From contig NZ_JACHEF010000004.1 in NCBI RefSeq assembly GCF_014207355.1, forward strand, positions 62,001 through 126,000: DNA of 64,000 nucleotides, read 5' to 3'. Made by a program: the position numbers and the translations under genes. The notes below the pieces were generated by a model, which searched no databases, was not told the origin of the DNA, and saw only the letters and a program-made list of their open reading frames with translations. The stretch's first letter is position 1, and every line of letters starts with the position of its first letter. Below are positions 42,805 through 52,294 of this stretch, piece after piece. Source of the DNA: Mesorhizobium sangaii. GTDB lineage: Bacteria; Pseudomonadota; Alphaproteobacteria; Rhizobiales; Rhizobiaceae.

Positions 42805-44457
42805 ATGCTCGCTCAACTGACATCCGGCGAACGCCAACTTTCAATTGTTGTGCTCATCCTCATGGCCATGGTCGGATTGGCCATGGCGGCCGCTGGCCGC
42901 GGCGATCCGATCGGCGTGCATGGCTTTATCGTCGTTGTTGCAAGCGTTGCGATGATCTTCGTCATGCTTTCGGGGCTCTATGCCCCCGAACCCTCCGCCG
43001 AACGCCTGGATCACTATTACGACGACCCGAGCAAGGTGGGCGTCATCCTCACCATGATCTGGGCCATGGTCGGCATGTTCTTCGGCGTCTGGGTGGCAAG
43101 CCTGCTGGCCTGGCCCGATCTCACCTTCGACGCGGCCTGGGCAAGCTTTGGCAGGTTGCGGCCGGTTCATACCAGCGGAGTGATCTTCGGCTTCGGCGGC
43201 AATGCGCTGATCGCCACGTCGTTTCATGTGCTGCAGCGGACCTCGCGCGCCCGGCTGCCCGACCAGTTCAGCCCCTGGTTCGTCCTGCTCGGCTATAACC
43301 TGTTCTGCGTCCTGGCCGCGACCGGCTATTTCATGGGCGTCACGCAATCGAAGGAGTATGCGGAGCCGGAATGGTACGCCGATATCTGGCTGGTCATCGT
43401 CTGGGTTGTGTATTTCGCGATCTACATTCGCACGCTGGCTCGCCGCAAGGAGCCGCATATCTACGTCGCCAACTGGTACTACATGGCCTTCATCCTGGTC
43501 GTGGCGATCCTCCATATCGTCAACAATCTCGCCGTCCCGGTGTCGTTCGGCCATGCCAAAAGCTATTCGGCCTTTTCCGGCGTCCAGGACGCGATGACCC
43601 AGTGGTGGTACGGCCACAACGCCGTCGCGTTCTTCCTCACCTCGGGCTTTCTCGGGATGATGTATTACTACCTGCCCAAGCGCGCGGGTCGGCCGATCTA
43701 TTCCTACCGGCTGTCGATCATCAGCTTCTGGGGCATCACCTTCATGTATATGTGGGCGGGGTCACACCACCTGCATTACACCGCCCTGCCCGAATGGGTC
43801 CAAACCCTGGGGATGACGTTTTCGCTGGTGCTTCTGGTGCCATCGTGGGCCTCGGCGGGAAACGCGCTCGCGACGCTCAACGGCGCCTGGCACAAGGTGC
43901 GCGACGACGCCACGCTGCGCTTCATGATGGCGGCAGCGGTTTTCTACGGTCTGACCACCTTTGAAGGGTCGTTCATGGCGATCCGACCGGTCAACGCGCT
44001 TTCCCACTATACGGACTGGACCGTCGGTCACGTCCATGCCGGTGCCCTGGGTTGGGTGGCGCTGATCACCTTCGGCTCGATCTATTGTCTGGTCCCGGCA
44101 TTGTGGAAGCGGGAACGGATGTATTCGGCCAAACTGATCGAGGTGCATTTCTGGTTGGCGATCTCGGGGACGGTCATCTACGTCTTTGCGATGTGGAATT
44201 CCGGCATCTTGCAGGGCTTGATGTGGCGGACCTACAACGAGAACGGAACGCTCACCTATTCCTTCATCGAATCCATGGTGGCGATGCATCCCTACTACAT
44301 CGCGCGCGCCTTCGGCGGGCTGCTGTTTCTGCTCGGTGCCATCACCGGCTCTTACAACATTCTGATGACGATCCGCGGCCATTCGCAAGCCGCACTGCAA
44401 CCGAGCGACGACGCGCCGCAGCGTAACCTGGCGCCTGTCGCCCAGCCGGCGGAGTGA
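42805..44457 (+). CDS. ccoN: cbb3-type cytochrome c oxidase subunit I (CcoN/FixN)
   Basis: 550 residues from the ATG at 42805 (GAGG upstream); the longer frame overlaps the haemoglobin gene. About 12-14 membrane helices with the haem and CuB histidines in RPVHTSGVIFGF, WWYGHNAVAFFLTSGFLGMMYYYLPKRAGRPIYSYRLS, GSHHLHYT and VGHVHAGALGW. It is the catalytic subunit of the high-affinity oxidase of microaerobic respiration. First of the ccoNOQP genes. Confidence 0.95.
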   Translation: MLAQLTSGERQLSIVVLILMAMVGLAMAAAGRGDPIGVHGFIVVVASVAMIFVMLSGLYAPEPSAERLDHYYDDPSKVGVILTMIWAMVGMFFGVWVASLLAWPDLTFDAAWASFGRLRPVHTSGVIFGFGGNALIATSFHVLQRTSRARLPDQFSPWFVLLGYNLFCVLAATGYFMGVTQSKEYAEPEWYADIWLVIVWVVYFAIYIRTLARRKEPHIYVANWYYMAFILVVAILHIVNNLAVPVSFGHAKSYSAFSGVQDAMTQWWYGHNAVAFFLTSGFLGMMYYYLPKRAGRPIYSYRLSIISFWGITFMYMWAGSHHLHYTALPEWVQTLGMTFSLVLLVPSWASAGNALATLNGAWHKVRDDATLRFMMAAAVFYGLTTFEGSFMAIRPVNALSHYTDWTVGHVHAGALGWVALITFGSIYCLVPALWKRERMYSAKLIEVHFWLAISGTVIYVFAMWNSGILQGLMWRTYNENGTLTYSFIESMVAMHPYYIARAFGGLLFLLGAITGSYNILMTIRGHSQAALQPSDDAPQRNLAPVAQPAE

Positions 44458-44462
44458 GGATC

Positions 44463-45203
44463 ATGCCCGAATTCCATCGCAAGATCGAACGCAGCGCCAT
44501 CGGCTTCGTCCTTGCTATCGTCGTGGTCGCCAGCATCGGCGGCTTCGTGGAAATCGCCCCGCTGTTCACCATCGACGACACGGTCGAGAACGCGCCGGAC
44601 ATGCGGGTCTACACCCCGCTGGAGCAGGCTGGACGCGACATCTACATGCGCGAGGGTTGCTACGCCTGCCATTCGCAAATGATCCGGACATTGCGCGACG
44701 AAGTCGAACGCTACGGCCCTTATTCGCTCGCAGTTGAATCGAAATACGATCATCCAATGTTGTGGGGCTCAAAGCGCACAGGGCCGGATCTGGCCCGCAT
44801 CGGCGGCAAATATTCCGATGCCTGGCAGGTCGCCCATTTGATCAACCCGCGCGCTGTGGTTCCTGAATCGATCATGCCCAAGTTTGGCTGGCTGCGCGAC
44901 AACCCGCTGCGCATCGACGACCTCGGCGAACATCTCACCGCTCTCAGGGACGTCGGCGTTCCCTACACCGACGACATGATCGCCAACGCGACCCAGGATG
45001 CGCTCGGCCAAACTGCGCCGGACGGTGATTTCGCCGCCGGCGTTACAAAGCGCTATGGGGAAGCAACGCAGGTCAGGGCGTTTGACGGCAATCCGGCCAC
45101 TGTTACCGAAATGGATGCGTTGGTCGCCTATCTGCAGATCCTTGGCCATCTGACCGGCGCCGCCCAGGCGGGGGTTGCCGTGCAGCCGGAGGCCGCACAA
45201 TGA
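44463..45203 (+). CDS. ccoO: cbb3 oxidase subunit II, cytochrome c (CcoO/FixO)
   Basis: 246 residues. An N-terminal anchor (SAIGFVLAIVVVASIGGFVEIAPLF) and a single haem c site EGCYACHSQM near residue 68, with a distal Met (VPESIMPKF). It passes electrons to CcoN. Overlaps ccoQ by ATGA. Confidence 0.95.
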   Translation: MPEFHRKIERSAIGFVLAIVVVASIGGFVEIAPLFTIDDTVENAPDMRVYTPLEQAGRDIYMREGCYACHSQMIRTLRDEVERYGPYSLAVESKYDHPMLWGSKRTGPDLARIGGKYSDAWQVAHLINPRAVVPESIMPKFGWLRDNPLRIDDLGEHLTALRDVGVPYTDDMIANATQDALGQTAPDGDFAAGVTKRYGEATQVRAFDGNPATVTEMDALVAYLQILGHLTGAAQAGVAVQPEAAQ

Positions 45204-45370
45204 GCTGGGAACACGAAACCGTCGTCGCCTTCTCCAAAAGCTGGGGCCTTTTCTATCTGATCGCGATGGCAGTAGGCGTCCTCGTCTACACGTTCTGGCC
45301 GTCGAACAAGAAGCGGTTCGAAAGGGCGAAAGACAGCATTCTCGACGGAGACGACAAGCCATGGAAATAG
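45200..45370 (+). CDS. ccoQ: cbb3 oxidase subunit CcoQ/FixQ
   Basis: 56 residues with one membrane helix (SWGLFYLIAMAVGVLVYTFWPSN) followed by a charged tail (KKRFERAKDSILDGDDKPWK), the usual CcoQ pattern. It helps stabilise the oxidase. The ATG overlaps the ccoO stop, and the end overlaps the ccoP start by 10 bp. Confidence 0.9.
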   Translation: MSWEHETVVAFSKSWGLFYLIAMAVGVLVYTFWPSNKKRFERAKDSILDGDDKPWK

Positions 45371-46242
45371 GCGAGCGCGATCCCGTCACGGGACAGGTCA
45401 CGACCGGTCATGAGTGGAATGGCATCAAGGAGCTCTACACGCCGGTTCCGCGTATTGTGTTCTTCTTCCTGGCCACCACCATCCTCTTTGCCGTGTGCTA
45501 CTGGGTCCTCATGCCCGCCTGGCCATTGGGCAAGACCTACACCAAGGGTCTGCTTGGAATTGACCAGAAAACCAGCGTCGACCGCCTGGTAAAGGACGCG
45601 ACGCTGGAGCGTTCCGCCTGGACCCAAAAGATCGATCAAATGGATTTTGCGGCAATTCAGGCTGATCCGTCGATGATGAAGATCGTCGAAGAAACCGGCC
45701 ACACGCTGTTTGGCGACAATTGTGCGGCCTGCCATGGCACCAAAGCCACGGGCGGTCCGGGATTTCCCAACCTCACCGCCGGTATCCGGCTCTGGGGCGG
45801 CGATCCCAAGACAATCCTTGAAACGCTGCGGGTCGGCATCAACTCTACCCATCCCGACACGCGGACCTCGCAGATGTTGGCCTTTGGCCGCGACGGGGTG
45901 ATCGACAGCAAGCAGCTGGCTGACGTTGTCGCCTATGTGCGGTCTCTCGGTGGCACCACCGATGGCCTCGATGCCGATCCGCAAAGCATTGCCGCCGGAC
46001 AGGACGTGTTCAAACAGAACTGCATCGCCTGTCATGGCGACGATGCCAAGGGCAAGCGCGACGTCGGTGCGCCTGACCTCACCGACAACAACTGGATCTA
46101 TGGCGGCGACCTCCAGTCCGTCACCACGACAGTCTATGGCGGCCGGCAAGGCTATATGCCTCATTGGGAACAGCGACTCTCCGCGACCCAGCGCAAGATA
46201 CTTGCCCTCTATGTGCTTTCGCTCCGGAAGGTGCCTCAGTGA
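45361..46242 (+). CDS. ccoP: cbb3 oxidase subunit III, dihaem cytochrome c (CcoP/FixP)
   Basis: 293 residues. A HEWNGIKE segment precedes a membrane helix (VFFFLATTILFAVCYWVLMPAWP), then two haem c sites CAACHGTK and CIACHGDD with distal Met positions. GGAG precedes the ATG, which sits inside the end of ccoQ. It collects electrons for the oxidase. Confidence 0.95.
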   Translation: MEIGERDPVTGQVTTGHEWNGIKELYTPVPRIVFFFLATTILFAVCYWVLMPAWPLGKTYTKGLLGIDQKTSVDRLVKDATLERSAWTQKIDQMDFAAIQADPSMMKIVEETGHTLFGDNCAACHGTKATGGPGFPNLTAGIRLWGGDPKTILETLRVGINSTHPDTRTSQMLAFGRDGVIDSKQLADVVAYVRSLGGTTDGLDADPQSIAAGQDVFKQNCIACHGDDAKGKRDVGAPDLTDNNWIYGGDLQSVTTTVYGGRQGYMPHWEQRLSATQRKILALYVLSLRKVPQ

Positions 46243-46451
46243 GCCTGGATCCCGCCTTGCCGTCGAGACCGCGATCGCGTTCGCGAACTGTCGCGCTCGT
46301 CCTGGTCGCGGTGGGTCTGACGCTGGTCGCAGCCGCCAATGTCCATCTGGTCTACGTGTCCTTCGCGTCGCAAGCCGATTGCGTGCCGCATTTGAAGGCG
46401 CCCGGCGACCCCGCGACGAACAGCTACGCCGCGGCCAGTTCGTCATGCTGA
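46239..46451 (+). CDS. Small single-helix membrane protein of the cbb3 operon, 70 aa
   Basis: GTG start at 46239 overlaps the ccoP stop by 4 bp, with GGAAGG at good spacing. A polar N-terminus (Pro/Arg/Ser-rich) leads to one membrane helix (VALVLVAVGLTLVAAANVHLVYVSF), then a short tail with two Cys (ADCVPHLKAPGD...SSSC). No known family recognised. It stands where fixG/fixH (ccoGH) usually follow ccoP, so a role in assembly of the oxidase is possible but inferred. Confidence 0.65.
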   Translation: MSLDPALPSRPRSRSRTVALVLVAVGLTLVAAANVHLVYVSFASQADCVPHLKAPGDPATNSYAAASSSC

Positions 46452-46491
46452 CGCTCAAGATGCGCGGCCCGGCGAAACGACAGGAAGGATC

Positions 46492-47304
46492 ATGGGAATG
46501 AGTGATCTCCATCTCGCCACTGACGAAGAATTCGTTCGCGTCGGATCGCGCAACCGCGGTCTCCCGGCCAATGCCGCGTTCGGTTGGCTGCGCGCCGGCT
46601 GGCACGACCTGATGTCGACCCCGGCCCCCAGCCTCGCCTATGGGCTGGTGGTATTTGCCGTGTCCGCCGTGATCGTCGGCGGACTTTTCCTGTTTCGCCT
46701 CGACTACATCCTGTTTCCCGCAACCGCGGCCTTCATGGTGGTCGGCCCGCTGATGGCGGTCGGCCTCTACGAAAAAAGCCGAGCATTGGAACAGGGCAAA
46801 GCCGTCTCTCTTGCCAGGATGATTTTTGTGCGGCCGGCCTCCGGCGGCCAGATTCTCTTCGTCGGCTTCATCATGCTCGGCCTGGCGCTGCTGTGGATGC
46901 GTGCCGCGGTCATCATCTACGCCCTGTTCTTCGGCTGGCGGCCGTTTCCCGGTCTCGACCACCTTGCCCCGATGCTTTTCACCACCCCCATCGGCTGGGC
47001 AATGTTGGTTGTCGGCACGGCGGTTGGCGGGGTGTTCGCCGCATTCTCCTTCGCCATCAGCGCCTTTTCGGTTCCCATGCTGCTTGACCGGCGAACGGAT
47101 GCCTTTACCGCGATGGGCACCAGCATTTCGCTGGTCTGGAACAATCGGCCGGTGATGATCACCTGGGGCGGGATCGTGCTGCTGCTGACCCTTGTTGGCC
47201 TTGGCACTGGGCTGATGGGATTGATCGTCACCTTTCCTGTGCTCGGGCATGCCACATGGCATGCCTACAGGACGATTTCGCCTGAACCGGGGGTGAAGGA
47301 GTAG
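46492..47304 (+). CDS. DUF2189 membrane protein
   Basis: 270 residues with six or so membrane helices: the DUF2189 pattern (GWHDLMSTPAPSLAYGLVVF, then FLDY-like RLDYILFPATAAFMVVGPLMAVGLYEKSRALEQG). AGGAAGG lies before the ATG. DUF2189 is annotated as a predicted integral membrane protein, sometimes near cytochrome oxidase genes. Lies between the 70-aa gene and fixI (5 bp to fixI). Confidence 0.85.
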   Translation: MGMSDLHLATDEEFVRVGSRNRGLPANAAFGWLRAGWHDLMSTPAPSLAYGLVVFAVSAVIVGGLFLFRLDYILFPATAAFMVVGPLMAVGLYEKSRALEQGKAVSLARMIFVRPASGGQILFVGFIMLGLALLWMRAAVIIYALFFGWRPFPGLDHLAPMLFTTPIGWAMLVVGTAVGGVFAAFSFAISAFSVPMLLDRRTDAFTAMGTSISLVWNNRPVMITWGGIVLLLTLVGLGTGLMGLIVTFPVLGHATWHAYRTISPEPGVKE

Positions 47305-47309
47305 CGCTC

Positions 47310-49592
47310 ATGAGCTGCTGCGCACCCGGGGCCGAGGCCGCCCTGGAGATCGGCCCGGCGGGCCTGGTTTCCAGTCCGCGAGAGGAGCTTGTCCTTCTAA
47401 GCCGCGACCTCGGTGGCGGCCTTTATCAAGCCGATCTGTCGGTGCCCGAAATTCATTGCGCATCCTGCATGGCGACGGTCGAACGCACTCTCTCGACCTT
47501 GCCCGGTGTCGAATATGCCCGGGCCAACCTTTCGATGAAACGGACCATCGTAAAATGGCGCCCGATTGCCGATGAGGCCCCCGATCTCATTGGCGCGCTA
47601 AGAGCGGCGGGCTACGCGTCACATGTCTTCACCGCGGAAACCGACCAGCGCAGTCCAGAATACTCCCGGCTGATCAAGGCGCTCGCTGTTGCCGGCTTCT
47701 GCGCCATGAACATCATGCTGCTGTCGGTTTCGGTCTGGTCCGGAGCCGAAGGCGGAACCCGTCAAGCATTCCACTGGATTTCCGCAGGGCTCGCCTTGCC
47801 GGCAATCGTCTATTCGGGGCGGATATTCTTTTTCTCAGCCTGGGCAGCCTTGCGAAACGGCCGGACAAACATGGATGTGCCGATTTCGATCGGCGTGCTG
47901 ATGGCGTTCGGGCTCAGCCTCTACGACACCATCCAGGGTGGGCCGCATGCCTATTTCGACGCTGCGACATCGCTTTTGTTTTTTCTGCTCATCGGCCGCA
48001 CGCTCGACCACGTGATGCGGGAAAAAGCGCGCTCGGCGGTGGCAGGGCTCGCGAGCCTCGCGCCCAGGGGAGCGATCGTGGTGGATGCCGACGGCCGGCG
48101 CTATGTCCCGATTGCCGAGATCAGGCCGGGAACCTCCATCCTCGTTGCCGCCGGCGACAGGGTCCCTGTCGACGGGATCGTCATGGCAGGCGCTTCGGAG
48201 CTCGACTGTTCGGTTGTCACTGGAGAGACGACACCCAGGCCCGCCTTTGCGGGGACCCTGGTCCAGGCCGGGCTGCTCAATCTGACGGGGCCGCTGACGA
48301 TAACAGCCGCAGCTGAGGCAAAGGATTCATTCCTGGCGGAAATGATCAGAATGATGGAAGCCGCCGAGGGCGGCAGGGCGCGCTATCGCCGGCTGGCGGA
48401 TCGTGCCTCGGCGCTCTATTCGCCCGTCGTGCATGCAATCGCGTTGCTGTCGTTCCTAGGCTGGCTGTCCTTCACCAGGGATTGGCACGCATCGGTTTCG
48501 ATTGCCATCGCCGTGCTGATCATAACCTGCCCGTGCGCACTCGGCCTTGCCGTTCCAATCGTGCAGGTGGTCGCCGCCCGGCGGCTTTTCGAAAAAGGCG
48601 TGATGGTCAGGGATGGCTCCGCTCTCGAACGCCTCGCCGAAGTCGACACTGTGCTGTTCGACAAGACTGGCACGCTAACGCTTGGCCGCCCACATCTCGT
48701 CAACACCGCCAGCGTCGATCCCGGTGCACTGGCGCTTGCGGCATCAATGGCGTCAGGCTCAAGGCATCCGATGTCCGTCGCAATTCTGGCCGCGGCATCG
48801 CAGGGCTCGGTTGGAGCAACCCCGATGAAGAACCTCGGCGAATACCCTGGCCGCGGCCTCGAAGCCAGGACGGGAACCACCATCTACCGCCTGGGTCGAC
48901 CGGACTGGGCCCTCGGCCGCAAAATGCCGGAAGGCGCGGACGGCTGGTTTTCGGTGTCGCTGCTGGTCCAGAACGGACAGCAGCTGGCGCGGTTGGTATT
49001 TGAAGACATGATGCGAAGTGGCGCGCGTTCGACGATCGATCGACTGCGCCAGCAGGGCCTCGGTGTCGGGATCCTGTCCGGCGACCGCAGATCCGCAGTG
49101 GCCGATTTGGCTTCGAACCTCGGCATCGATGATTTCGCAGCGGAAATGCTTCCATCCGACAAGGTTGAGCGGATCGCGGCTCTCACCACCGCCCACTCCA
49201 AGGTGTTAATGGTGGGAGACGGACTAAACGACGCGCCAGCCCTCGCGGCCGCGCATGTCTCCATGGCTCCCGCGACGGCGGCCGATGTCGGCCGCAATGC
49301 AGCCGACTTCGTGTTCCTGAAAGAAAGCCTTGCGAGCGTCGCGGACGCCTACGAGATTTCGCGCAATGCAGGAAAACTGATCCGGCAGAATTTCGCTCTG
49401 GCAGTCGGCTACAACGCCATTGCGGTGCCTTTTGCCGTGTGCGGCTATATCACTCCGCTCGTGGCGGCGGTCGCGATGTCGCTCTCGTCGGTTTTGGTGG
49501 TGGCCAATGCCATGCGCTTGGGTTCCCGCATGCCATTCAGGCGCAGGGCGTCAGGCCTGCTTTCCGCCCGGACATTGAACGCGACGAGATGA
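47310..49592 (+). CDS. fixI: Copper-transporting P1B-type ATPase FixI/CcoI
   Basis: 760 residues. N-terminal HMA domain with HCASCMATVE (residues about 50-60), eight membrane helices, the CPC metal motif in ITCPCALGLAVP (about 405), the phosphorylation site DKTGTLTLG (about 450), the HP motif in SRHPMSV (about 484) and GDGLNDAPALAAAH (about 636). The N-terminus also begins with a CC pair. It delivers copper for cbb3 oxidase assembly. Overlaps fixS by ATGA. Confidence 0.93.
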   Translation: MSCCAPGAEAALEIGPAGLVSSPREELVLLSRDLGGGLYQADLSVPEIHCASCMATVERTLSTLPGVEYARANLSMKRTIVKWRPIADEAPDLIGALRAAGYASHVFTAETDQRSPEYSRLIKALAVAGFCAMNIMLLSVSVWSGAEGGTRQAFHWISAGLALPAIVYSGRIFFFSAWAALRNGRTNMDVPISIGVLMAFGLSLYDTIQGGPHAYFDAATSLLFFLLIGRTLDHVMREKARSAVAGLASLAPRGAIVVDADGRRYVPIAEIRPGTSILVAAGDRVPVDGIVMAGASELDCSVVTGETTPRPAFAGTLVQAGLLNLTGPLTITAAAEAKDSFLAEMIRMMEAAEGGRARYRRLADRASALYSPVVHAIALLSFLGWLSFTRDWHASVSIAIAVLIITCPCALGLAVPIVQVVAARRLFEKGVMVRDGSALERLAEVDTVLFDKTGTLTLGRPHLVNTASVDPGALALAASMASGSRHPMSVAILAAASQGSVGATPMKNLGEYPGRGLEARTGTTIYRLGRPDWALGRKMPEGADGWFSVSLLVQNGQQLARLVFEDMMRSGARSTIDRLRQQGLGVGILSGDRRSAVADLASNLGIDDFAAEMLPSDKVERIAALTTAHSKVLMVGDGLNDAPALAAAHVSMAPATAADVGRNAADFVFLKESLASVADAYEISRNAGKLIRQNFALAVGYNAIAVPFAVCGYITPLVAAVAMSLSSVLVVANAMRLGSRMPFRRRASGLLSARTLNATR

Positions 49593-49744
49593 GCTATCTG
49601 GCCTTCCTTGTGCCTGTCGCAATCCTGCTCGGCCTGCTGGGTCTGGCGGCATTCATGTGGACATTGCGAAATGAGCAGTACGAGGATCTGGACGGGGCTG
49701 CGGCACGTATCCTGATGGACGACGATCAGGACGAGCCCAAATAG
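49589..49744 (+). CDS. fixS: cbb3 oxidase assembly protein FixS/CcoS
   Basis: 51 residues: one membrane helix (SYLAFLVPVAILLGLLGLAAFMWTL) then NEQYEDLDGAAARILMDDD, the diagnostic CcoS pattern. Start overlaps the fixI stop. Needed for assembly of the oxidase in other bacteria. Confidence 0.92.
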   Translation: MSYLAFLVPVAILLGLLGLAAFMWTLRNEQYEDLDGAAARILMDDDQDEPK

Positions 49745-50195
49745 CCGCCTTCAACAACTGTTGGTCTACGTCGATACGCTTGCGAAGCTGCGAGTCCTGG
49801 ATGCGAAGTAGTGGGTGGTTCGCCCAGCCATATCCATCATATATTCTCGTATTCGGTGGCGACCCGGGTAAGAGCTCCAAATGAGTATCCCCATCCTTCT
49901 GATTCCTAATCTATACGTCAGAGGTTCGGGATCACCATCGAGACTATGGACGGCAGCCGGCCACCGCCCTCAGCCTCGACGTCTCCTAGCCACCGCAGGC
50001 TCAAATCACGGACGCGCTTGAGGTAGGTCTGGACTGACCTCTGCATCAGCCCACGCCGGAGGATGCGGTGCACTCTCTTGACCGGCCGGAGTCGCCTCCT
50101 CCAGCACACCTCTCGCCTCAGATATTGACGTTGGCCGGCAAGAAAGCGCCCACCGGGGCTTTTGCCATCAACGGCAACAATGAAATTCCTTGTCC
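49745..50195. other. Intergenic region, nothing recognised
   Basis: About 450 bp after fixS. Frames on either strand lack ribosome sites, and the longest minus-strand frame mainly runs antisense through the end of the next gene. No hairpin of note was seen right after fixS. Confidence 0.4.
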
Positions 50196-51032
50196 CTATC
50201 GGCCCGGCTTTGGTGAGCGGTCCTTGTTCCGCTTGTCCGCGACGTAGCTCTGCCCACTCTCCATTTTCACTATGTCGAAGAGGCCAGTCGCCGCGAAGAG
50301 TGCGGAAAAGTTCTTCACCCCATAGTTTCGTGGGTCGATGGGCGCCTGTCGTTTCGCTGCGCTTCCTGCCAATGACATAGCCGCCCATCCATCGTCTTGC
50401 GCCGTGGCTTCCACAGCGCCACGCAGGATCGTCACAAGGGTCGTATCTTGCGATAGAGACTTGCCGGTTCGATTGTCGGCGGGCTTTTCAGGGGGTGTCT
50501 TAGATCTGGCCGCTGGTCCCGCTTTGGTCTTTGGTTTCTCGTCGGGGACTACAGGAGTTGTCGGTTGCTCAGCATCGTCCAGGTTATCGAGGTAGAGGAA
50601 AGTCGTGCACGCATTGACGAAGGGTGTGGGCGTTTTGCGTTCCCCAAATCCGTAGACGTCGTGTCCATTAGCCTTCAACTGCATGACTAGCGGGGTGAAA
50701 TCGGCGTCGCTGGAAGCCAAACAGAAAGCGTCAAGCTTTTGCGTGTAGAGAAGCTCCATTGCATCGATCACAAGCGCAATATCGGTGGCGTTTTTGCCGG
50801 CCGAATAGGTGAACTGTTGAATGGGCCGAATTGCAAAATTGTGCAGCTTGTCTTTCCAGTTCCTGAGATTGGCGCTTGCCCAATCGCCATAGGCGCGGCG
50901 GATATTGGCCGTGCCGTATTTTGAAAGTTCCGCCAGTATCGCTGCGATCTTGCCGTGGGACACATTGTCCGCATCGATGAGCAAGGCGATTCGCCGATCA
51001 GATCTGGTTCGCGACCTGTCCTCATTCTCCAT
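50196..51032 (-). CDS. NYN (LabA-like PIN) domain protein with C-terminal LOTUS-like domain
   Basis: 278 residues. NYN domain (residues about 12-150): RIALLIDADNVSHGKIAAIL with the metal Asp residues, AYGDWA, KNATDIALVIDAMELL and CLASSDADFTPLVMQLKANGHDVYGFG. A Pro/Lys-rich linker leads to a C-terminal segment (residues about 200-270; WAAMSLAGSAAKRQAPIDPRNYGVKNFSALFAATGLFDI) like an OST-HTH/LOTUS fold. Such proteins are predicted RNA nucleases. Alone on its strand. Confidence 0.8.
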   Translation of the reverse strand: MENEDRSRTRSDRRIALLIDADNVSHGKIAAILAELSKYGTANIRRAYGDWASANLRNWKDKLHNFAIRPIQQFTYSAGKNATDIALVIDAMELLYTQKLDAFCLASSDADFTPLVMQLKANGHDVYGFGERKTPTPFVNACTTFLYLDNLDDAEQPTTPVVPDEKPKTKAGPAARSKTPPEKPADNRTGKSLSQDTTLVTILRGAVEATAQDDGWAAMSLAGSAAKRQAPIDPRNYGVKNFSALFAATGLFDIVKMESGQSYVADKRNKDRSPKPGR

Positions 51033-51596
51033 TCGATTGTTCGCCCTCCCTGCGCATCTTCATTGATAGCATCTATGTGGGATGTGCGCACGATTGTGGT
51101 TCAAGCAGCGCCCTCGGGTGTACGGCGAGGGGCAGTTGGATGTCGAGCCCGTGGGGCCCTGCCACCTAATTTCGATCGATCTTCGGCGACGTTACGGGCT
51201 ATGAAGAGCGTCGGCGATAGCAGAAGAGTGCTTCTTCGATAGTGGGTCTCGCGATGTAGCGGTCTCCCGCTACCATCTCAAACCACTATGCAACCTGCTG
51301 GGTTCGGCGACGCGCTGGCTGCCGACCGTCTGCAGCTCGGCTCGATACCACTGACGGGGGCAGAGCTGTTCGAGGATGGCCGCCGGCACGTCGCTCGGCG
51401 CTGCAGGGTGACGGTCTTGCCCGGTACCAGTGGCGCCGCCCGTGGCGATTCGGCCAAGCGCAAGGGGAGCGCAACGGCGGCGCCTGCGGAGTTGAGGCCG
51501 ATTTGACCTACAGTGATCGTGCATCCGCCTTGTTTCCTGTAATCTGTAGAAATGGTGGAAGCTTTCCGATAGGCGGGAATTTGAAAGGGCACAGAG
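51033..51596. other. Intergenic region, no supported gene
   Basis: About 560 bp. A minus-strand frame at 51278-51592 has some coding-like composition but neither a ribosome site nor a recognisable domain, and its homologous-looking parts switch frames, so it is left out. Confidence 0.35.
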
Positions 51597-51806
51597 GTGC
51601 TGGGCTACATTCGTGACAACATCTTCCTCATTATTGCGTTCGCGACCGGATTTGGGATCGCCGTTTTCAGCGTATTCAAGCCCTGGAAGGGCGGATTGTG
51701 GAATTATCCATCCGATCCTGTAGAGCAGAGGAGATCGGCGGTAAGCGTTGTCGCGTCATTTGTTGGGATGCTCTTCATGATGCTGCACATTTACACGCGA
51801 AGATAA
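51597..51806 (+). CDS. Small two-helix membrane protein, 69 aa
   Basis: GTG start with AAAGGG about 9 nt upstream. It has two hydrophobic helices (NIFLIIAFATGFGIAVFSVF and AVSVVASFVGMLFMMLHIY) with a soluble loop between. No known family recognised. The gene is alone; role unknown. Confidence 0.55.
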   Translation: MLGYIRDNIFLIIAFATGFGIAVFSVFKPWKGGLWNYPSDPVEQRRSAVSVVASFVGMLFMMLHIYTRR

Positions 51807-52207
51807 CAACTCGCCTTCCTGCTGAGCAGGCGTCTGGACGCACGGCGTGCGCACCAGGAAGAAAACGCGAAGGCGAACAACGGCAGCGATTGCGTGGTCT
51901 TCAAAACGCAAAAAACCGCCCCGCGTTAGACCGGGACGGTAATTGATTTATGATGAAATTGGTTGCGGGGACACGCAACGAACGATACTTTTAGTGGACC
52001 CCTTCGAGCACGGGTCCCGATCGAGCAGGAACACTGTCAACCCACAACTCTTGAAAGCTCCTGAAAGCCTCAAAGGAGGACTACAGACTGTCTCGGTTCA
52101 GGCAAGGACAAAGCCGGCCAAAAGGACCGCAAAAACAAGCGACAGAGGGACGGCAAGAAGCCAGCGAGCCTCCAGAATGCTGTTGTGCTGATTATCCACT
52201 ACGGGAG
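51807..52207. other. Intergenic region, nothing recognised
   Basis: 400 bp. Short frames here have no ribosome sites. A GC-rich inverted pair (ACCGCCCC.../...GGGACGGT) near 51915-51940 could be a weak terminator of the 69-aa gene. Confidence 0.35.
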
Positions 52208-52294
52208 CTAGTACCAGCGTCCGCGACCGTAAAAACCGCCACCGCCCAGCACAATAACAATAAGAACTATGACCAGAATTGTGGTGATATCCAT
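52208..52294 (-). CDS. 28-residue membrane microprotein with Gly-rich tail
   Basis: ATG at 52294, TAG at 52208-52210. One hydrophobic helix (TTILVIVLIVIVLGGGG) then FYGRGRWY. Strong Shine-Dalgarno (AGGAGG, 6 nt upstream). A perfect-consensus EcfG promoter (GGAAC-N17-CGTT) lies about 90 bp upstream. It resembles the DUF3309-type very small membrane proteins found in alphaproteobacteria. Function unknown. Confidence 0.65.
   Translation of the reverse strand: MDITTILVIVLIVIVLGGGGFYGRGRWY

Noticed and set aside
45286..47262. A 658-codon open frame on the minus strand across ccoP to DUF2189
   Set aside because: It runs antisense to three convincing genes and translates to low-complexity, His/Arg/Asp-rich sequence.
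51278..51592. A 104-codon minus-strand frame
   Set aside because: No ribosome site, no domain, and the protein-like parts are in different frames.
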